Part shown: positions 7,440-16,590 of the stretch, piece after piece
How the letters are laid out: the number at the start of each line of letters is the position of its first letter
Numbering within the stretch: the first letter of the stretch is position 1
Origin: Flavobacterium psychrotolerans
GTDB lineage: Bacteria > Bacteroidota > Bacteroidia > Flavobacteriales > Flavobacteriaceae
Assembly: GCF_003097635.1 (NCBI RefSeq)
Contig: NZ_QCZI01000004.1
Location: 62,001-126,000, forward strand
Reading direction: 5' to 3'
DNA: 64,000 nucleotides
Position numbers and translations under genes: made by a program
The notes under the pieces: model-generated
The model's input: the letters and a program-made list of their open reading frames with translations, nothing else
Database searches by the model: none
Told to the model about the DNA's origin: nothing

Positions 7440-8420
7440 TTGGATATTTCAATTGTCATTGTTAATTACCGGGGTTGGAAAGCTTTAGAGAAATGCTTAG
7501 ATTCATTAGACAATATTGTTTCCCAAGCTTTTTCTTTTGAGGTTGTTGTTGTTGATAATTATTCCAATGACGGGCAATTTCTTGTTTTTGAAAAAAAATA
7601 CAAAGATTTTTTCTTCATTGAAAACTCCGGAAATAACGGTTTTTCTAATGGATGCAATAGAGGAGCCACTGTAGCCAAAGGAGAATATCTATTTTTTCTA
7701 AATCCCGATACCAAAATTAGCCTTAACGCTTTAGAAACGCTTTTGCAAACGGCTATTTCACATCTGGAAATTGGAATCCTTTCCTGTCTACAAATTGACG
7801 AGAAGGATGATTATTACAAACAAAATCTTTTATTTCCTGCTTTTGGACGGTTTTTCGGGATTTCCAGATCATTTTATAGAACTGTTAACAAAGAGAAGTT
7901 AGAGCAACGCTTCACGACAACAAACGATTTGTTTTATCCAGATTGGGTTAGCGGTGCCGTGATATTCATCAGTCGGAACTGGTTTGACAAAATTAAGGGA
8001 TGGAACGAAGATTATTGGCTCTATTTTGAAGATGTGGATATTTGCAAAAAAATTGCAGCAATAGGCGGAAAAGTTGCCGTTACCCAAAAAGCCACTATTT
8101 TCCATCAACATGGAGGTGCATCCCGTATTAATGTTAAGACTAAAGCACTCACCAAAACAGAGGTTATCATTTCCAAACACGTTTACATCAGCAATCATTT
8201 TTCAGTAGTAAAAAGTTTTTTTTTACATGTTTTATTAGTTATGGGTACGCTGTCCGTTAAATCCATTTTGGCATTTTTAGGAATGTTTTTATTTTTTATT
8301 CCAAAATTAAAAGTGAATCGGCTAATGCTTAAAAATATCTCGATTTATTATTTTAATGCCATCATAAAGCAAACATGGATTAGTCCTAGAGCCATGAATT
8401 ATTTAAAAACCAAAGCCTAA
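7440..8420 (+). CDS. Glycosyltransferase family 2, rhamnosyltransferase-like
   Basis: A 326-residue GT-A enzyme. It opens with ISIVIVNYRGWKALEKCLDS and has the NPDTK acidic motif (residues about 92-96) for the nucleotide-sugar metal. A WNEDYWLYFEDVDICKK motif near residue 195, typical of WbbL-like rhamnosyl/galactofuranosyl transferases, follows. A hydrophobic stretch near 255-285 probably binds the membrane. No ATG is usable, so the start is a TTG at 7440, 19 bp after the dapD stop. That spacing suggests cotranscription with dapD. The following GT9 gene starts 10 bp after it. Donor and acceptor are not predictable. Confidence 0.88.
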   Translation: MDISIVIVNYRGWKALEKCLDSLDNIVSQAFSFEVVVVDNYSNDGQFLVFEKKYKDFFFIENSGNNGFSNGCNRGATVAKGEYLFFLNPDTKISLNALETLLQTAISHLEIGILSCLQIDEKDDYYKQNLLFPAFGRFFGISRSFYRTVNKEKLEQRFTTTNDLFYPDWVSGAVIFISRNWFDKIKGWNEDYWLYFEDVDICKKIAAIGGKVAVTQKATIFHQHGGASRINVKTKALTKTEVIISKHVYISNHFSVVKSFFLHVLLVMGTLSVKSILAFLGMFLFFIPKLKVNRLMLKNISIYYFNAIIKQTWISPRAMNYLKTKA

Positions 8421-8430
8421 TCATTTCAAT

Positions 8431-9495
8431 ATGAAAATACTGGTAATTCAGCAAAAGATGATTGGGGATGTTTTGGTAAGCTCTATTTTGTGCGATAATT
8501 TGCGTAAGGCCTACCCAAAGGCGCAAATTGATTATATGGTTTATGAATCGACCATTGCCGTTTTAGAAGGAAATACAAATTTTGATCATTTAATTCTTTT
8601 TAAGGAAAAACATCGCCAAAGTAAATGGGAATATTTCAAATTGATAAAATCGATACGAAAAGAGAAATATGATGTGGTAATCGATGCGTATTCCAAATTA
8701 GAAAGCTGGTTGATTGTTTTATTTTCTGGAGCAAAACAAAAAATCTCCTATTGGAAAAAAGGACGAAGCTTCCTTTATACAGATACCGTCAAAAGAATTC
8801 AATCTTCTAAAACTAATTTGGGTTTAATAATTGATCAACGTTTGGCATTATTGAATCCTTTGCATTTGAATATTGAATTAGAAACCTTCCCGAAAATTTA
8901 TGTGAACCTGAAAGAACAGGATTTTGCAATTTCGTTATTTAAATCAAAAGGTATCGATTCATCGAAGAAAACCATCATGTTGAGCATTATTGGCAGCGGA
9001 TTGGATAAAACCTACCCCCTAGAATATATGTCGCAATTAATTGATTTTATTGCAGATAAAGGCGATGTGAATTTGCTGCTGAATTATATCCCCAAACAAA
9101 TTGACGAAGCCACACAGATTTACAACGGCTGTAAAGAAAGCACGAAACAGAAAATATATTTTTCGGTTCTAGGAAAAAACATCCGAGAGTTTATCGCGAT
9201 AATGAATCAATGTGATTTAATTATTGGAAACGACGGTGGCGCAATAAATATGGCAAAAGCACTGAAAAAACCATCCTACATAATTTTTTCTCCATGGATT
9301 GACAAAAAAGGATGGGCAACATTTGAAGACGGAATCAATCATGTTTCGGTTCATTTAAAGGAGTTCAAGCCTGAGATTTTTGAGCATAAAACAGACAAAA
9401 TCATAAAAAAAGAAACCTTTTCACTTTATAAAGAATTTCATCCTGAGCTCATAATACCCTCTTTAGACACTTTTTTAGAAAGACATTTGAAATAG
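8431..9495 (+). CDS. Glycosyltransferase family 9 (heptosyltransferase-like)
   Basis: A 354-residue GT-B protein of the ADP-heptose:LPS heptosyltransferase family. The N-terminus (KILVIQQKMIGDVLVSSIL) carries the GD acceptor-site motif. The C-terminal half has a donor-site pattern (IIGNDGGAINMAKALKKPS) like the DTG/GPxH region of WaaC/WaaF. It probably adds a sugar to the LPS inner core at the cytoplasmic face of the inner membrane. It sits in a dapD-GT2-GT9 run. The exact sugar is inferred only from the family. Confidence 0.88.
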   Translation: MKILVIQQKMIGDVLVSSILCDNLRKAYPKAQIDYMVYESTIAVLEGNTNFDHLILFKEKHRQSKWEYFKLIKSIRKEKYDVVIDAYSKLESWLIVLFSGAKQKISYWKKGRSFLYTDTVKRIQSSKTNLGLIIDQRLALLNPLHLNIELETFPKIYVNLKEQDFAISLFKSKGIDSSKKTIMLSIIGSGLDKTYPLEYMSQLIDFIADKGDVNLLLNYIPKQIDEATQIYNGCKESTKQKIYFSVLGKNIREFIAIMNQCDLIIGNDGGAINMAKALKKPSYIIFSPWIDKKGWATFEDGINHVSVHLKEFKPEIFEHKTDKIIKKETFSLYKEFHPELIIPSLDTFLERHLK

Positions 9496-9543
9496 ACGAA
9501 CTTAAAAACAATAAAAAACAGCAACATTTTTTTTTGAATAATT

Positions 9544-9551
9544 TATATTTG
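9544..9551 (+). promoter_or_regulatory. -7 box before the second GT2 gene
   Basis: TATATTTG, exact TAnnTTTG match, 18 bp before the ATG at 9570, within a 74-bp gap. Confidence 0.45.
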
Positions 9552-9569
9552 TAAAATATTATAGAATTA

Positions 9570-10340
9570 ATGAAATACAATAACAATACAAACCTATCGG
9601 TATTAATTATTACACTAAATGAAGAAGCTCAAATGAATGGGCTTTTAGCTGATTTGGATTTTGCCGACGAGATACTTATTGTAGATTCTTTTAGTACGGA
9701 CAATACCGAAAGCATTTCTAAGTCGTTTAAGAATGTGAAATTCATTCAGAATAAATTTGAAAACTTTACTACCCAAAGAAATTTTGCTATTGCACAAGCA
9801 AAAAATGACTGGATTTTATTTCTGGATGCCGATGAAAGACTTACGGCAGAATTGAAGAATGAAATTCTGGATACCATAAAAACCAATGAAACCTATACTG
9901 CATTCTTATTTTATAGAACATTCATGTTCAAGAAAACAATTTTACGTTTTAGTGGCTCTCAAACTGATAAAATTTTCCGGCTTTTTCACAAGAATTTTGC
10001 CAAATATACTACGGAACGACTTGTTCATGAGAAACTAGAAGTAGAAGGGAAAATAGGAATCCTCAAAAACAAATTGATTCATTACTCTTATTCCGATTTT
10101 GATTCCTACAAAGCTAAAATGATTATCTATGGAAAATTTAAAGCCCAAGAAAAGTTTATTAAAAATCTGAAACCCTCTTTGTTACTCCAATTATTTCATC
10201 CCATGTATACCTTTTTGTATAATTACATTATAAGGTTGGGGGTTTTTGACGGAAAAAAAGGCATAACCATTTGTTACCTCAATGCCTATAGCGTGTATGT
10301 TAGGTATCAGGAATTAGGCAACCTTTGGAATAAAAAATAG
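9570..10340 (+). CDS. Glycosyltransferase family 2, WaaE/KdtX-like
   Basis: A 256-residue GT-A enzyme. It opens with LSVLIITLNEEAQMNGLL, has ADEILIVDSFSTDNTE, and the DxD-type motif WILFLDADERL near residue 87. This pattern fits the beta-1,4-glucosyltransferases of LPS core assembly (WaaE/KdtX). Between it and the convergent kinase gene lie only 3 bp. Together with the GT9 gene and the kinase it suggests an LPS core locus. The sugar specificity is inferred. Confidence 0.87.
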   Translation: MKYNNNTNLSVLIITLNEEAQMNGLLADLDFADEILIVDSFSTDNTESISKSFKNVKFIQNKFENFTTQRNFAIAQAKNDWILFLDADERLTAELKNEILDTIKTNETYTAFLFYRTFMFKKTILRFSGSQTDKIFRLFHKNFAKYTTERLVHEKLEVEGKIGILKNKLIHYSYSDFDSYKAKMIIYGKFKAQEKFIKNLKPSLLLQLFHPMYTFLYNYIIRLGVFDGKKGITICYLNAYSVYVRYQELGNLWNKK

Positions 10341-10343
10341 CCA

Positions 10344-11105
10344 TTATTTCCAGAAAAATAATTTCTTTTTCAATCTTATTTTTCGGAGATGTTTTTCCTG
10401 AAATTCGTTAGTATGAAACCACATTTTTTCAAAAACTTCATCCACTGATTTGTGGTATAATTTTGCGTATTCCTCGCTCATTATCGCAATCATTACTTTT
10501 TTAGGTGTCAATCGGGAAAGATTTTTCATCCGCATATCAAAGGTCATCTCGTCATGGAAATTCATTCTGTTCAAATCGACTAAAAAGAATTCATATTGAT
10601 TTTCGATTCTTTTTTTTATCAAAGTATTTCCCGGAGAATGATCTAAAAACTCCACTCCTTTTTCATGCAAATGAAACGAAAACTGTACAAATTGCCTTAA
10701 AATGCAATCGTGATTTGGATAATCCGGAATTTCCACTAATTCACGAAAAGTCAAATCACAGTCAAGGTGTTCGCTGAGATAATAGCTTTCATTTAGCCCA
10801 ATAAGATTAGAATTTTCAAAATAGGCAATAGGCTGCGGTGTTCCAATATTATTTTTTAATAATATATTCGCAAATTCAAACGAGCGTTGGGCTTTTGATT
10901 TTCTTAGATATCTATAAGCAATTTTATTAATGAAATTGGGAACTTTAAATGATTTAATATTTATCGTTTTCCCATCTAAATTAAAGAGTTTGATTTTATT
11001 CCTTTTTCCATCACCAAAAAGTAGTCCTGTTGAATCGAAATTCTCAATAAAGTTCAACAAATTCGATTTGTAATTCTGAAATTGGGGATGAATATTGAGT
11101 TGCAT
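10344..11105 (-). CDS. Lipopolysaccharide kinase, InaA/WaaP-like
   Basis: A 253-residue protein with a minimal protein-kinase-like fold. The catalytic loop is visible as FLDHSPGNTLI (HxxxxN type, residues about 158-168) followed by the metal-binding FFLVDLNRM. The family (Kdo/WaaP/InaA, PF06293) phosphorylates sugars of the LPS inner core, which stabilises the outer membrane. Its position among core-type glycosyltransferases supports that. It has its own -7 box at 11126-11133. Confidence 0.85.
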   Translation of the reverse strand: MQLNIHPQFQNYKSNLLNFIENFDSTGLLFGDGKRNKIKLFNLDGKTINIKSFKVPNFINKIAYRYLRKSKAQRSFEFANILLKNNIGTPQPIAYFENSNLIGLNESYYLSEHLDCDLTFRELVEIPDYPNHDCILRQFVQFSFHLHEKGVEFLDHSPGNTLIKKRIENQYEFFLVDLNRMNFHDEMTFDMRMKNLSRLTPKKVMIAIMSEEYAKLYHKSVDEVFEKMWFHTNEFQEKHLRKIRLKKKLFFWK

Positions 11106-11125
11106 TACTATTATTTATATAAAAT

Positions 11126-11133
11126 CAAAAGTA
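11126..11133 (-). promoter_or_regulatory. -7 box for the LPS kinase gene
   Basis: Minus-strand TACTTTTG, 20 bp upstream of the start codon. A TTG lies 20 bp further upstream at 11154-11156. Confidence 0.45.
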
Positions 11134-11238
11134 GGTATTGTTTTTTATTTATCCAATTTAAGAAAGCGATTCCATCAAAATTAATATCACCTATAAAAAT
11201 GTTTTTTTCTATAAAAAATTAATGCAATATCAAGGCAT

Positions 11239-12027
11239 TCATTTCAAATATTGGTCTACTCCATTCATTATCCAAACTGTTTTCTTAAGGATGGTTTCAT
11301 TTTGCCTTTTATCGTTCAATTCAAAATTATCTTTAGAACTAGTTTTGTGATGTATATGGTATACGATTCCGGCATAGCGCAGTCTTTTAGCTTTAATGCC
11401 ATTATTACCCATGCGGATAACTAAATCAGAGTCTTCCCTACCCCAACCTTCATAATCTTCATTGTAGCCGTTAATGGCAATAAAATCTTTTCGCCAAAAG
11501 GAAACGTTACATCCTCTAAATTTTTTAGAAATACCAAAGTGAGATTTATACAATTGGGATAAAAAAGGAATATGTATGGCTCTGGTTTTGTTTTTAATTT
11601 CTTTAGAAAAAACAGAAAATGTAATTATATTTTTAGCAAAAACTTCTTCAATTGCGTTTGGTAAAATATTCACTCGAGAGCCATATAGATAAAGCCCCTT
11701 CTCAGCAGCATTTACATGGTCTTCAATAAATTTAGGATGCAGAATGCAATCTCCGTCCACCTGAATAATATAGTCGGCAGTGGCACCTGCAATTGCTTTA
11801 TTTAATATTTTTGATTTCCTAAAACCTTTATCTTCCTGCCAAAAATGTTTAATTGGGATATCATATTTTTTTTGATATTCTTCAATCAATATTATTGTGG
11901 TTTGGTTTGAACCATCATCTGCAATCAGGATTTCATCAGGCAAACGAGTTTGTAACAACGCACTTTTAAGTACCAAATTTAGCGATTCAGGCCAGTTATA
12001 GGTTGAAATTAATAATCCTACTTTCAT
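11239..12027 (-). CDS. Glycosyltransferase family 2 with galactosyltransferase-type C-terminus
   Basis: A 262-residue GT-A enzyme. It opens with VGLLISTYNWPESLNLVL, has IADDGSNQTT and the DxD motif IIQVDGDCIL near residue 92. The late motif NGYNEDYEGWGREDSDLVIRM matches the GxGxED-type C-terminal region of the glycosyltransferase/galactosyltransferase family (PF02709). It ends 3 bp before the next minus-strand gene in the transcript order, so the two form an operon. Substrate unknown. Confidence 0.87.
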   Translation of the reverse strand: MKVGLLISTYNWPESLNLVLKSALLQTRLPDEILIADDGSNQTTIILIEEYQKKYDIPIKHFWQEDKGFRKSKILNKAIAGATADYIIQVDGDCILHPKFIEDHVNAAEKGLYLYGSRVNILPNAIEEVFAKNIITFSVFSKEIKNKTRAIHIPFLSQLYKSHFGISKKFRGCNVSFWRKDFIAINGYNEDYEGWGREDSDLVIRMGNNGIKAKRLRYAGIVYHIHHKTSSKDNFELNDKRQNETILKKTVWIMNGVDQYLK

Positions 12028-12030
12028 GGC

Positions 12031-12897
12031 TTATTTAAATAAATGTTTAAACCATTGACCGAAATTTTTCTTCCAGATAAAAAATTTAGAAGGTCTCATC
12101 ATAGTTAAATGTTCTAAATTCTTACATATTTCAGTTAAAGAATTTCCTTTTACAAATTCCAGTGATTTCCATTTATGGGGTTCTAAATAAAAAAAGTCAT
12201 TCATATTTTTATAATTATTTTCATTTACCCTTTCCCATTTACTTATGAAACTATCTACATTAATATCTACATCATGTCCCCAATTACTAAACTTCATCAA
12301 TAACTCTTCCTTCGTTCTCGAAAGGCATTCATGCAGAATTAGTGAGTCTTGGTAAATTATTCGCTTTTTGGTATTTCTACCCAATTTGTAATCTGGGAAA
12401 TTCGTCACCGCCATGATTTTCGTTGCTTGGTCAACATATAGAAATCCTCCCTCAACTCGTTTGTATAGATTAATTAGAAAGGGAGAAATTTGCACAGGTG
12501 TTTTCTCTGGATTATCCAACAAATGATTTTTCGATTTAAGAAACGCAACAAACGACTTGAAATCTAAAAAATATTCATCTGCATCCAATTGAACAAGCCA
12601 GTTGCCGATACCCATTTTTTCTGCGAGCATCTTGCGTTCTCTGACTTCACATTGCATAGCTGTCAATTCTGGACAATAAAAATTATCCTCATAAATTTCA
12701 ATTTTGGCATCAACATCGAAAGTTTTTATCCATTGAAAAAAATCCTCTTTAATTTGAAAAGAGGCTCCATTCCACGTTTTTCTTTCCTTATCAACTGCCA
12801 GAAAAATGGCATCCGATTCTTTATATATTTGAGGGATGGCATTTTTAAGCAATTCATAATCGTATGAAACTAAAAAGCCCACTTGAATTTTTTTCAT
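12031..12897 (-). CDS. Putative glycosyltransferase, GT-A-like
   Basis: A 288-residue protein without a standard GT2 opening (KIQVGFLVSYDYELLKNAI). It does have a clear acidic metal-site motif, WLVQLDADEYF (about residues 100-110), preceded by a conserved-looking EVRERKMLAEKMG helix. The C-terminus is basic and aromatic (FIWKKNFGQWFKHLF). It has no signal peptide. It is first in a two-gene operon with the GT2 at 11239 and has its own -7 box. Function is inferred from the DxD motif and neighbours, so the family assignment is uncertain. Confidence 0.65.
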   Translation of the reverse strand: MKKIQVGFLVSYDYELLKNAIPQIYKESDAIFLAVDKERKTWNGASFQIKEDFFQWIKTFDVDAKIEIYEDNFYCPELTAMQCEVRERKMLAEKMGIGNWLVQLDADEYFLDFKSFVAFLKSKNHLLDNPEKTPVQISPFLINLYKRVEGGFLYVDQATKIMAVTNFPDYKLGRNTKKRIIYQDSLILHECLSRTKEELLMKFSNWGHDVDINVDSFISKWERVNENNYKNMNDFFYLEPHKWKSLEFVKGNSLTEICKNLEHLTMMRPSKFFIWKKNFGQWFKHLFK

Positions 12898-12915
12898 TTG
12901 TCTTTATTTACACGG

Positions 12916-12923
12916 CAAATATA
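12916..12923 (-). promoter_or_regulatory. -7 box for the 12897-11239 operon
   Basis: Minus-strand TATATTTG, 18 bp upstream of the start codon at 12897. Confidence 0.5.
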
Positions 12924-12972
12924 ACAATATTGATTTTATTAAAATATTAATATTAATTTTGCGGTTAAGAAA

Positions 12973-12980
12973 TAGATTTG
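12973..12980 (+). promoter_or_regulatory. -7 box for the GT2 gene at 13028
   Basis: TAGATTTG matches TAnnTTTG. It lies downstream of the first possible start (TTG at 12959), supporting the ATG at 13028 as the true start. Confidence 0.5.
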
Positions 12981-13027
12981 ATTTAAAATCTATATACTGT
13001 TTCACTCAAAAACAAAAATTAAGCATC

Positions 13028-14035
13028 ATGTTAATCCCAGAAATCTCAGTTATAATGCCAGCTTATAACGCAGAAAATCATTTAAGTGAGGCTATAGAAA
13101 GTATTATAAATCAAACATATAAACATTTTGAATTAATTATTCTTAATGATAAATCTACAGACAACAGCTTAGCGATTATCCGAAAATATCTGGCGAAAGA
13201 TCCCAGAATTATCCTAGTAGACAAGCTCCAAAATAGTGGTCCTGCAAACCTAAGAAACGAAGGCTTTATTATGGCAAAAGGAGAATTTATTGCCCTTATG
13301 GATGCTGATGATATTGCTTTGCCAACCCGTTTTGAAAAACAAGTTACCATCCTTAAAAACAATCCAGAAATTGGAGTTTGCGGAACATGGTTTACCTTTT
13401 TCGGGGCAAAAAAAAACAAGGTTATTCGACACAGTGAACATCATGATGACATAAAAATTTCTTTCTTGCACAGTTGCGGTATAGGAAATCCAACCGTTAT
13501 GCTTAGAAAAGAAGCTTTACAGGGATTGCAATTTAATGACGACTATGTTCCCGTAGAAGATTACGATTTGTGGAGTAGGTTATTGCCTAAAACTAAATTC
13601 TACAACATTCAAGAATCATTGTTAAACTACAGACAACACGGAACTAACATTAGCAAAACAAAAATTGAAAATGTAAATCGCTCTGTCCGAAAAGTGAAAA
13701 TAAACCAAATGAGTGCATTTGGAATTGAACCTACGGACAGTAAAATTGATTCCTATTTGAATGTCGTATCTGTAAAAAAAGGACTCCGTACAGAAGAAAT
13801 TATTAAAGCAATTGAATCCTCAAAATTTTTACTTTCCCAAAACAAAAAATTAGGGAATTTTAATCCCGAACGAATAGAAAAACAGATAACAAAGAATTTA
13901 ATTCGAACGATTAGAAACGCCAAAAACAATAACTTTTCTTTTTATAAGTATTTGAAAAATAATGAACCAGAATTGTTTCAAAAAATAAGCAACTTGGACA
14001 AAACAATACTTTTTTTAAAATCGGTTATCGGGTAA
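13028..14035 (+). CDS. Glycosyltransferase family 2
   Basis: A 335-residue protein beginning at the ATG at 13028 (MLIPEISVIMPAYN). It shows the classic GT2 pattern: EISVIMPAYNAENHLSEAIE, then ILNDKSTDNS, and the DxD motif IALMDADDIAL near residue 93. The region VPVEDYDLWSRLL supplies the catalytic-base motif. The C-terminal ~100 residues are basic and helical and not recognised. It is alone on the plus strand between the two minus-strand glycan operons. It converges on the 14041 gene with 5 bp between the stops. Confidence 0.87.
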   Translation: MLIPEISVIMPAYNAENHLSEAIESIINQTYKHFELIILNDKSTDNSLAIIRKYLAKDPRIILVDKLQNSGPANLRNEGFIMAKGEFIALMDADDIALPTRFEKQVTILKNNPEIGVCGTWFTFFGAKKNKVIRHSEHHDDIKISFLHSCGIGNPTVMLRKEALQGLQFNDDYVPVEDYDLWSRLLPKTKFYNIQESLLNYRQHGTNISKTKIENVNRSVRKVKINQMSAFGIEPTDSKIDSYLNVVSVKKGLRTEEIIKAIESSKFLLSQNKKLGNFNPERIEKQITKNLIRTIRNAKNNNFSFYKYLKNNEPELFQKISNLDKTILFLKSVIG

Positions 14036-14040
14036 ATAAA

Positions 14041-15531
14041 TTATTGTTTACTGTTTCCTCTTTTTTCCAGAAACCTTCTCAATTCCCGAAGTATGAAATT
14101 GGCTTTAATTTGTTTTCCTTTATACTTTCCTTTACCCAAATGTATTGGCTTATAATACTTGTTTTCAATTCCAAAACTTTCATTCCAATACCCGTATTTT
14201 AATGGTCCTTCAGGATTAATTGTTGGGAATTCATATTGGTCATCCGTCAAAATTTGAATTAACTCTTCGTGATTTTTAGGTATGACGACACAATTCAAAT
14301 TCTCATACGCAGCACGACCCAATAAAATTACATTTTTGTTTGCAAAAGCGGCTTCTGCTCCAACAGTTGAACCAAAGACAATCACAATGTCACTTTTATG
14401 AATTAAAGCATACGTATCGACACTGTCTTCAGCCGGAATAATTTCAATTGATGTGAATTTTGAAATTTTCTCTTTCAAGAATTTATTTTGGCTATTATCC
14501 AACCCTTTCAGATTGGGATGTACTCTTAAATACAATTTAATGTTTGAATAGCTTTCTAGACTCTCGCAAATTTGTTTTATACCTTCATTGTCATTTGGAT
14601 AAAAGAAGGGACCAAAACCTTCCAATCCTTCATATTCATCAAGGGATGAATTGAAAATTGTAATTACTTTTTTATCTTCGTTTGCATTAAAACTCTCAGG
14701 CAATCGTCCTTCTTGTTGTTCTTTAGTAAAAGAATACCAAGCATCTTCTACCCTCTTTATCCTATTGGTATAAAACAGTTTACCTATTTGGTTTCGGTCA
14801 TTTTTTGCATTCTCCCATAAATGTTCCATTTCATTGCTTATGGTTTCTATAGAATGGGGTATAGAATTGATTCTAAAGAGGAAATTATTGATTTTACCGC
14901 CACGTTCGTGAGTTGCATAATTCACTTTTCGTTCTTGACAAACACGAAGTAGAGGTCGGTTTTCAATGAATCTTCCATTAAACAAAACCACCAAATCGGG
15001 TTTAATTTTATCTAAAATTAATTGAAATGTTTCATATAAATATGCTCCCGTTAAAAGTCCTCTGTAAATAAAATCTCTATGATTTTCTACTTGTGGCTCA
15101 TGATTTCTGGTAAAGGAAACAAGAGATGAAGCGGTTGCCATTCCTGAATCATAGGATTTATAATGAATTGTTTTCAAGTCATTTACAGTAGAGCAACTAA
15201 ATTCTTTCTTGAAATTATTTTTTTTAAAATCATCCAATTTCAAAAACTGGTTGTACTGCAACACATGAAGGTTTTTATGATTTTCTATTCCGTTTTTAAG
15301 AGCATTCAGTCCGTTATTTACTCTAGAAAAACACACTTTACAATCCATTACTTTATGCTCCGGATTATTGAAACAATTTTTGAAGTCACTTTTACAAATA
15401 ATCCAATAGACGGTATTTCCTTGTGCTAACAATCGTTCCATGATTTCCATTTCTATTTCAAGATGTGGTGCAGGATGATAGGTGGTTTGCACTAGAATAG
15501 TTTGGTTTGCAATGGAATCTAAATGGGTCAT
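14041..15531 (-). CDS. Unassigned GT-B-like surface-carbohydrate protein
   Basis: This 496-residue soluble protein is not firmly assigned. The N-terminal half opens with TILVQTTYHPAPHLEIEMEI and is rich in Cys near residues 46-86. The C-terminal half looks like a GT-B donor domain: LYLRVHPNLKG, then SDIVIVFGSTVGAEAAFANKNVILLG, the pattern of capsule KpsS/KpsC-like and CDP-glycerol-type transferases. It is the last gene of the nonulosonic acid operon, 15 bp after pseI. This position makes it a candidate transferase for the finished sugar. It lacks the N-terminal GxGHxxR motif of PseG hydrolases, so it does not replace PseG on visible evidence. Confidence 0.6.
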   Translation of the reverse strand: MTHLDSIANQTILVQTTYHPAPHLEIEMEIMERLLAQGNTVYWIICKSDFKNCFNNPEHKVMDCKVCFSRVNNGLNALKNGIENHKNLHVLQYNQFLKLDDFKKNNFKKEFSCSTVNDLKTIHYKSYDSGMATASSLVSFTRNHEPQVENHRDFIYRGLLTGAYLYETFQLILDKIKPDLVVLFNGRFIENRPLLRVCQERKVNYATHERGGKINNFLFRINSIPHSIETISNEMEHLWENAKNDRNQIGKLFYTNRIKRVEDAWYSFTKEQQEGRLPESFNANEDKKVITIFNSSLDEYEGLEGFGPFFYPNDNEGIKQICESLESYSNIKLYLRVHPNLKGLDNSQNKFLKEKISKFTSIEIIPAEDSVDTYALIHKSDIVIVFGSTVGAEAAFANKNVILLGRAAYENLNCVVIPKNHEELIQILTDDQYEFPTINPEGPLKYGYWNESFGIENKYYKPIHLGKGKYKGKQIKANFILRELRRFLEKRGNSKQ

Positions 15532-15546
15532 AAATTTGAAATTTGT

Positions 15547-16590
15547 TTATTGTTCTTTTAAAAAATCCAATCGCAAGGGAGTCCCTTTAGTGATATCTTC
15601 CGAAGCTTTTTTTCCTAAAATATCGTAATAATATTTAGGATGCAGTCCAAAACCAGGACGCACCGAACGAAGATTGATTTCGGTAAAAACATCTCCTGCT
15701 TTGATGTCTTCGGCAACATACAAAGAACGACTGAAATCCCTTCCTTTAGCCTGTTTTTCGGTCAACGTATAATCTACTGTTCCAATTGCTTTTTCAGCTT
15801 CTCGAACCGCTTTTACCATTTGAGCAAACTCTTCTTCATTCATCGAAAAAGAAGCGTCAGGCCCTCCAATAGCTCTATCTACAATGAAATGTTTTTCGAT
15901 TATTTTAGCGCCAAAAACGGTTGCCACAACAGGTGCTGTGCTTCCCATGGTATGGTCTGAAAGTCCAGAAATGACGTTATATCTTTCGGCCAAATCTTTA
16001 ACCATACACATATTGGCTTCCTCAATGGGTGCCGGATAACTCGAGGTACATTTCAACAAAGCAACATCATAGTTCCCCATTCTATGACAGGCATCAAGAG
16101 CCAATTCGATGTCTTCTAATTCGGCAATTCCTGTAGAAATGATTACAGGTTTCATCTTGGAAGCTACATACTCTATTAAGGGAATATCAGTAATTTCAAA
16201 GGAAGCAATTTTGTATGCTGGAGAATTTAAACTTTCCAATAAATCGACTGCCGTATTATCAAATGGAGAAGAGAAACAAATCAAGCCCTCTTCCTTTGCT
16301 ACTCTATATAATTCCTCATGCCACTCCCAAGGCGTGTAGGCCTCTTGATATAAAGTATGCAATTTTTTTCCGTCCCAAATGGTTCCTTTTATGACAAAAT
16401 CATCTTTGTCGGAGTCTAAAGTAATCGTATCGGCGGTATAGGTTTGCAATTTAATACAATCCGCACCGGTACGTTTTGCTGCACGAATGGTTTCGATTGC
16501 CGTTTGTATACTGCCGTTATGATTGGCCGAAAGTTCGGCAATGATAAAAACCGGACTGTTTTTGTCTATATTAAAATCTCCTATTTTCAT
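15547..16590 (-). CDS. pseI: Pseudaminic acid synthase-type nonulosonate synthase
   Basis: A 347-residue NeuB/PseI-family enzyme. These condense phosphoenolpyruvate with a six-carbon amino sugar to make a nine-carbon nonulosonic acid. It has the TIM-barrel signatures (IIAELSANHNGS near residue 17, DCIKLQTYTADTITL, FSSPFDNTAVDLLE, ISGLSDHTMG, IIEKHFIVDRAIGGPDASFS). A C-terminal SAF antifreeze-like domain (about 285-347, RSLYVAEDIKAGD) follows. The SxNHNGS and DRAIGGPDASFS wording is closer to PseI than to NeuB. Its start codon overlaps the stop of a 32-codon ORF by ATGA. Confidence 0.93.
   Translation of the reverse strand: MKIGDFNIDKNSPVFIIAELSANHNGSIQTAIETIRAAKRTGADCIKLQTYTADTITLDSDKDDFVIKGTIWDGKKLHTLYQEAYTPWEWHEELYRVAKEEGLICFSSPFDNTAVDLLESLNSPAYKIASFEITDIPLIEYVASKMKPVIISTGIAELEDIELALDACHRMGNYDVALLKCTSSYPAPIEEANMCMVKDLAERYNVISGLSDHTMGSTAPVVATVFGAKIIEKHFIVDRAIGGPDASFSMNEEEFAQMVKAVREAEKAIGTVDYTLTEKQAKGRDFSRSLYVAEDIKAGDVFTEINLRSVRPGFGLHPKYYYDILGKKASEDITKGTPLRLDFLKEQ

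Noticed and set aside
14041..15531. PseG (UDP-sugar hydrolase)
   Set aside because: It is much longer than PseG and lacks the N-terminal GxGHxxR motif; no other PseG candidate in the operon was seen.
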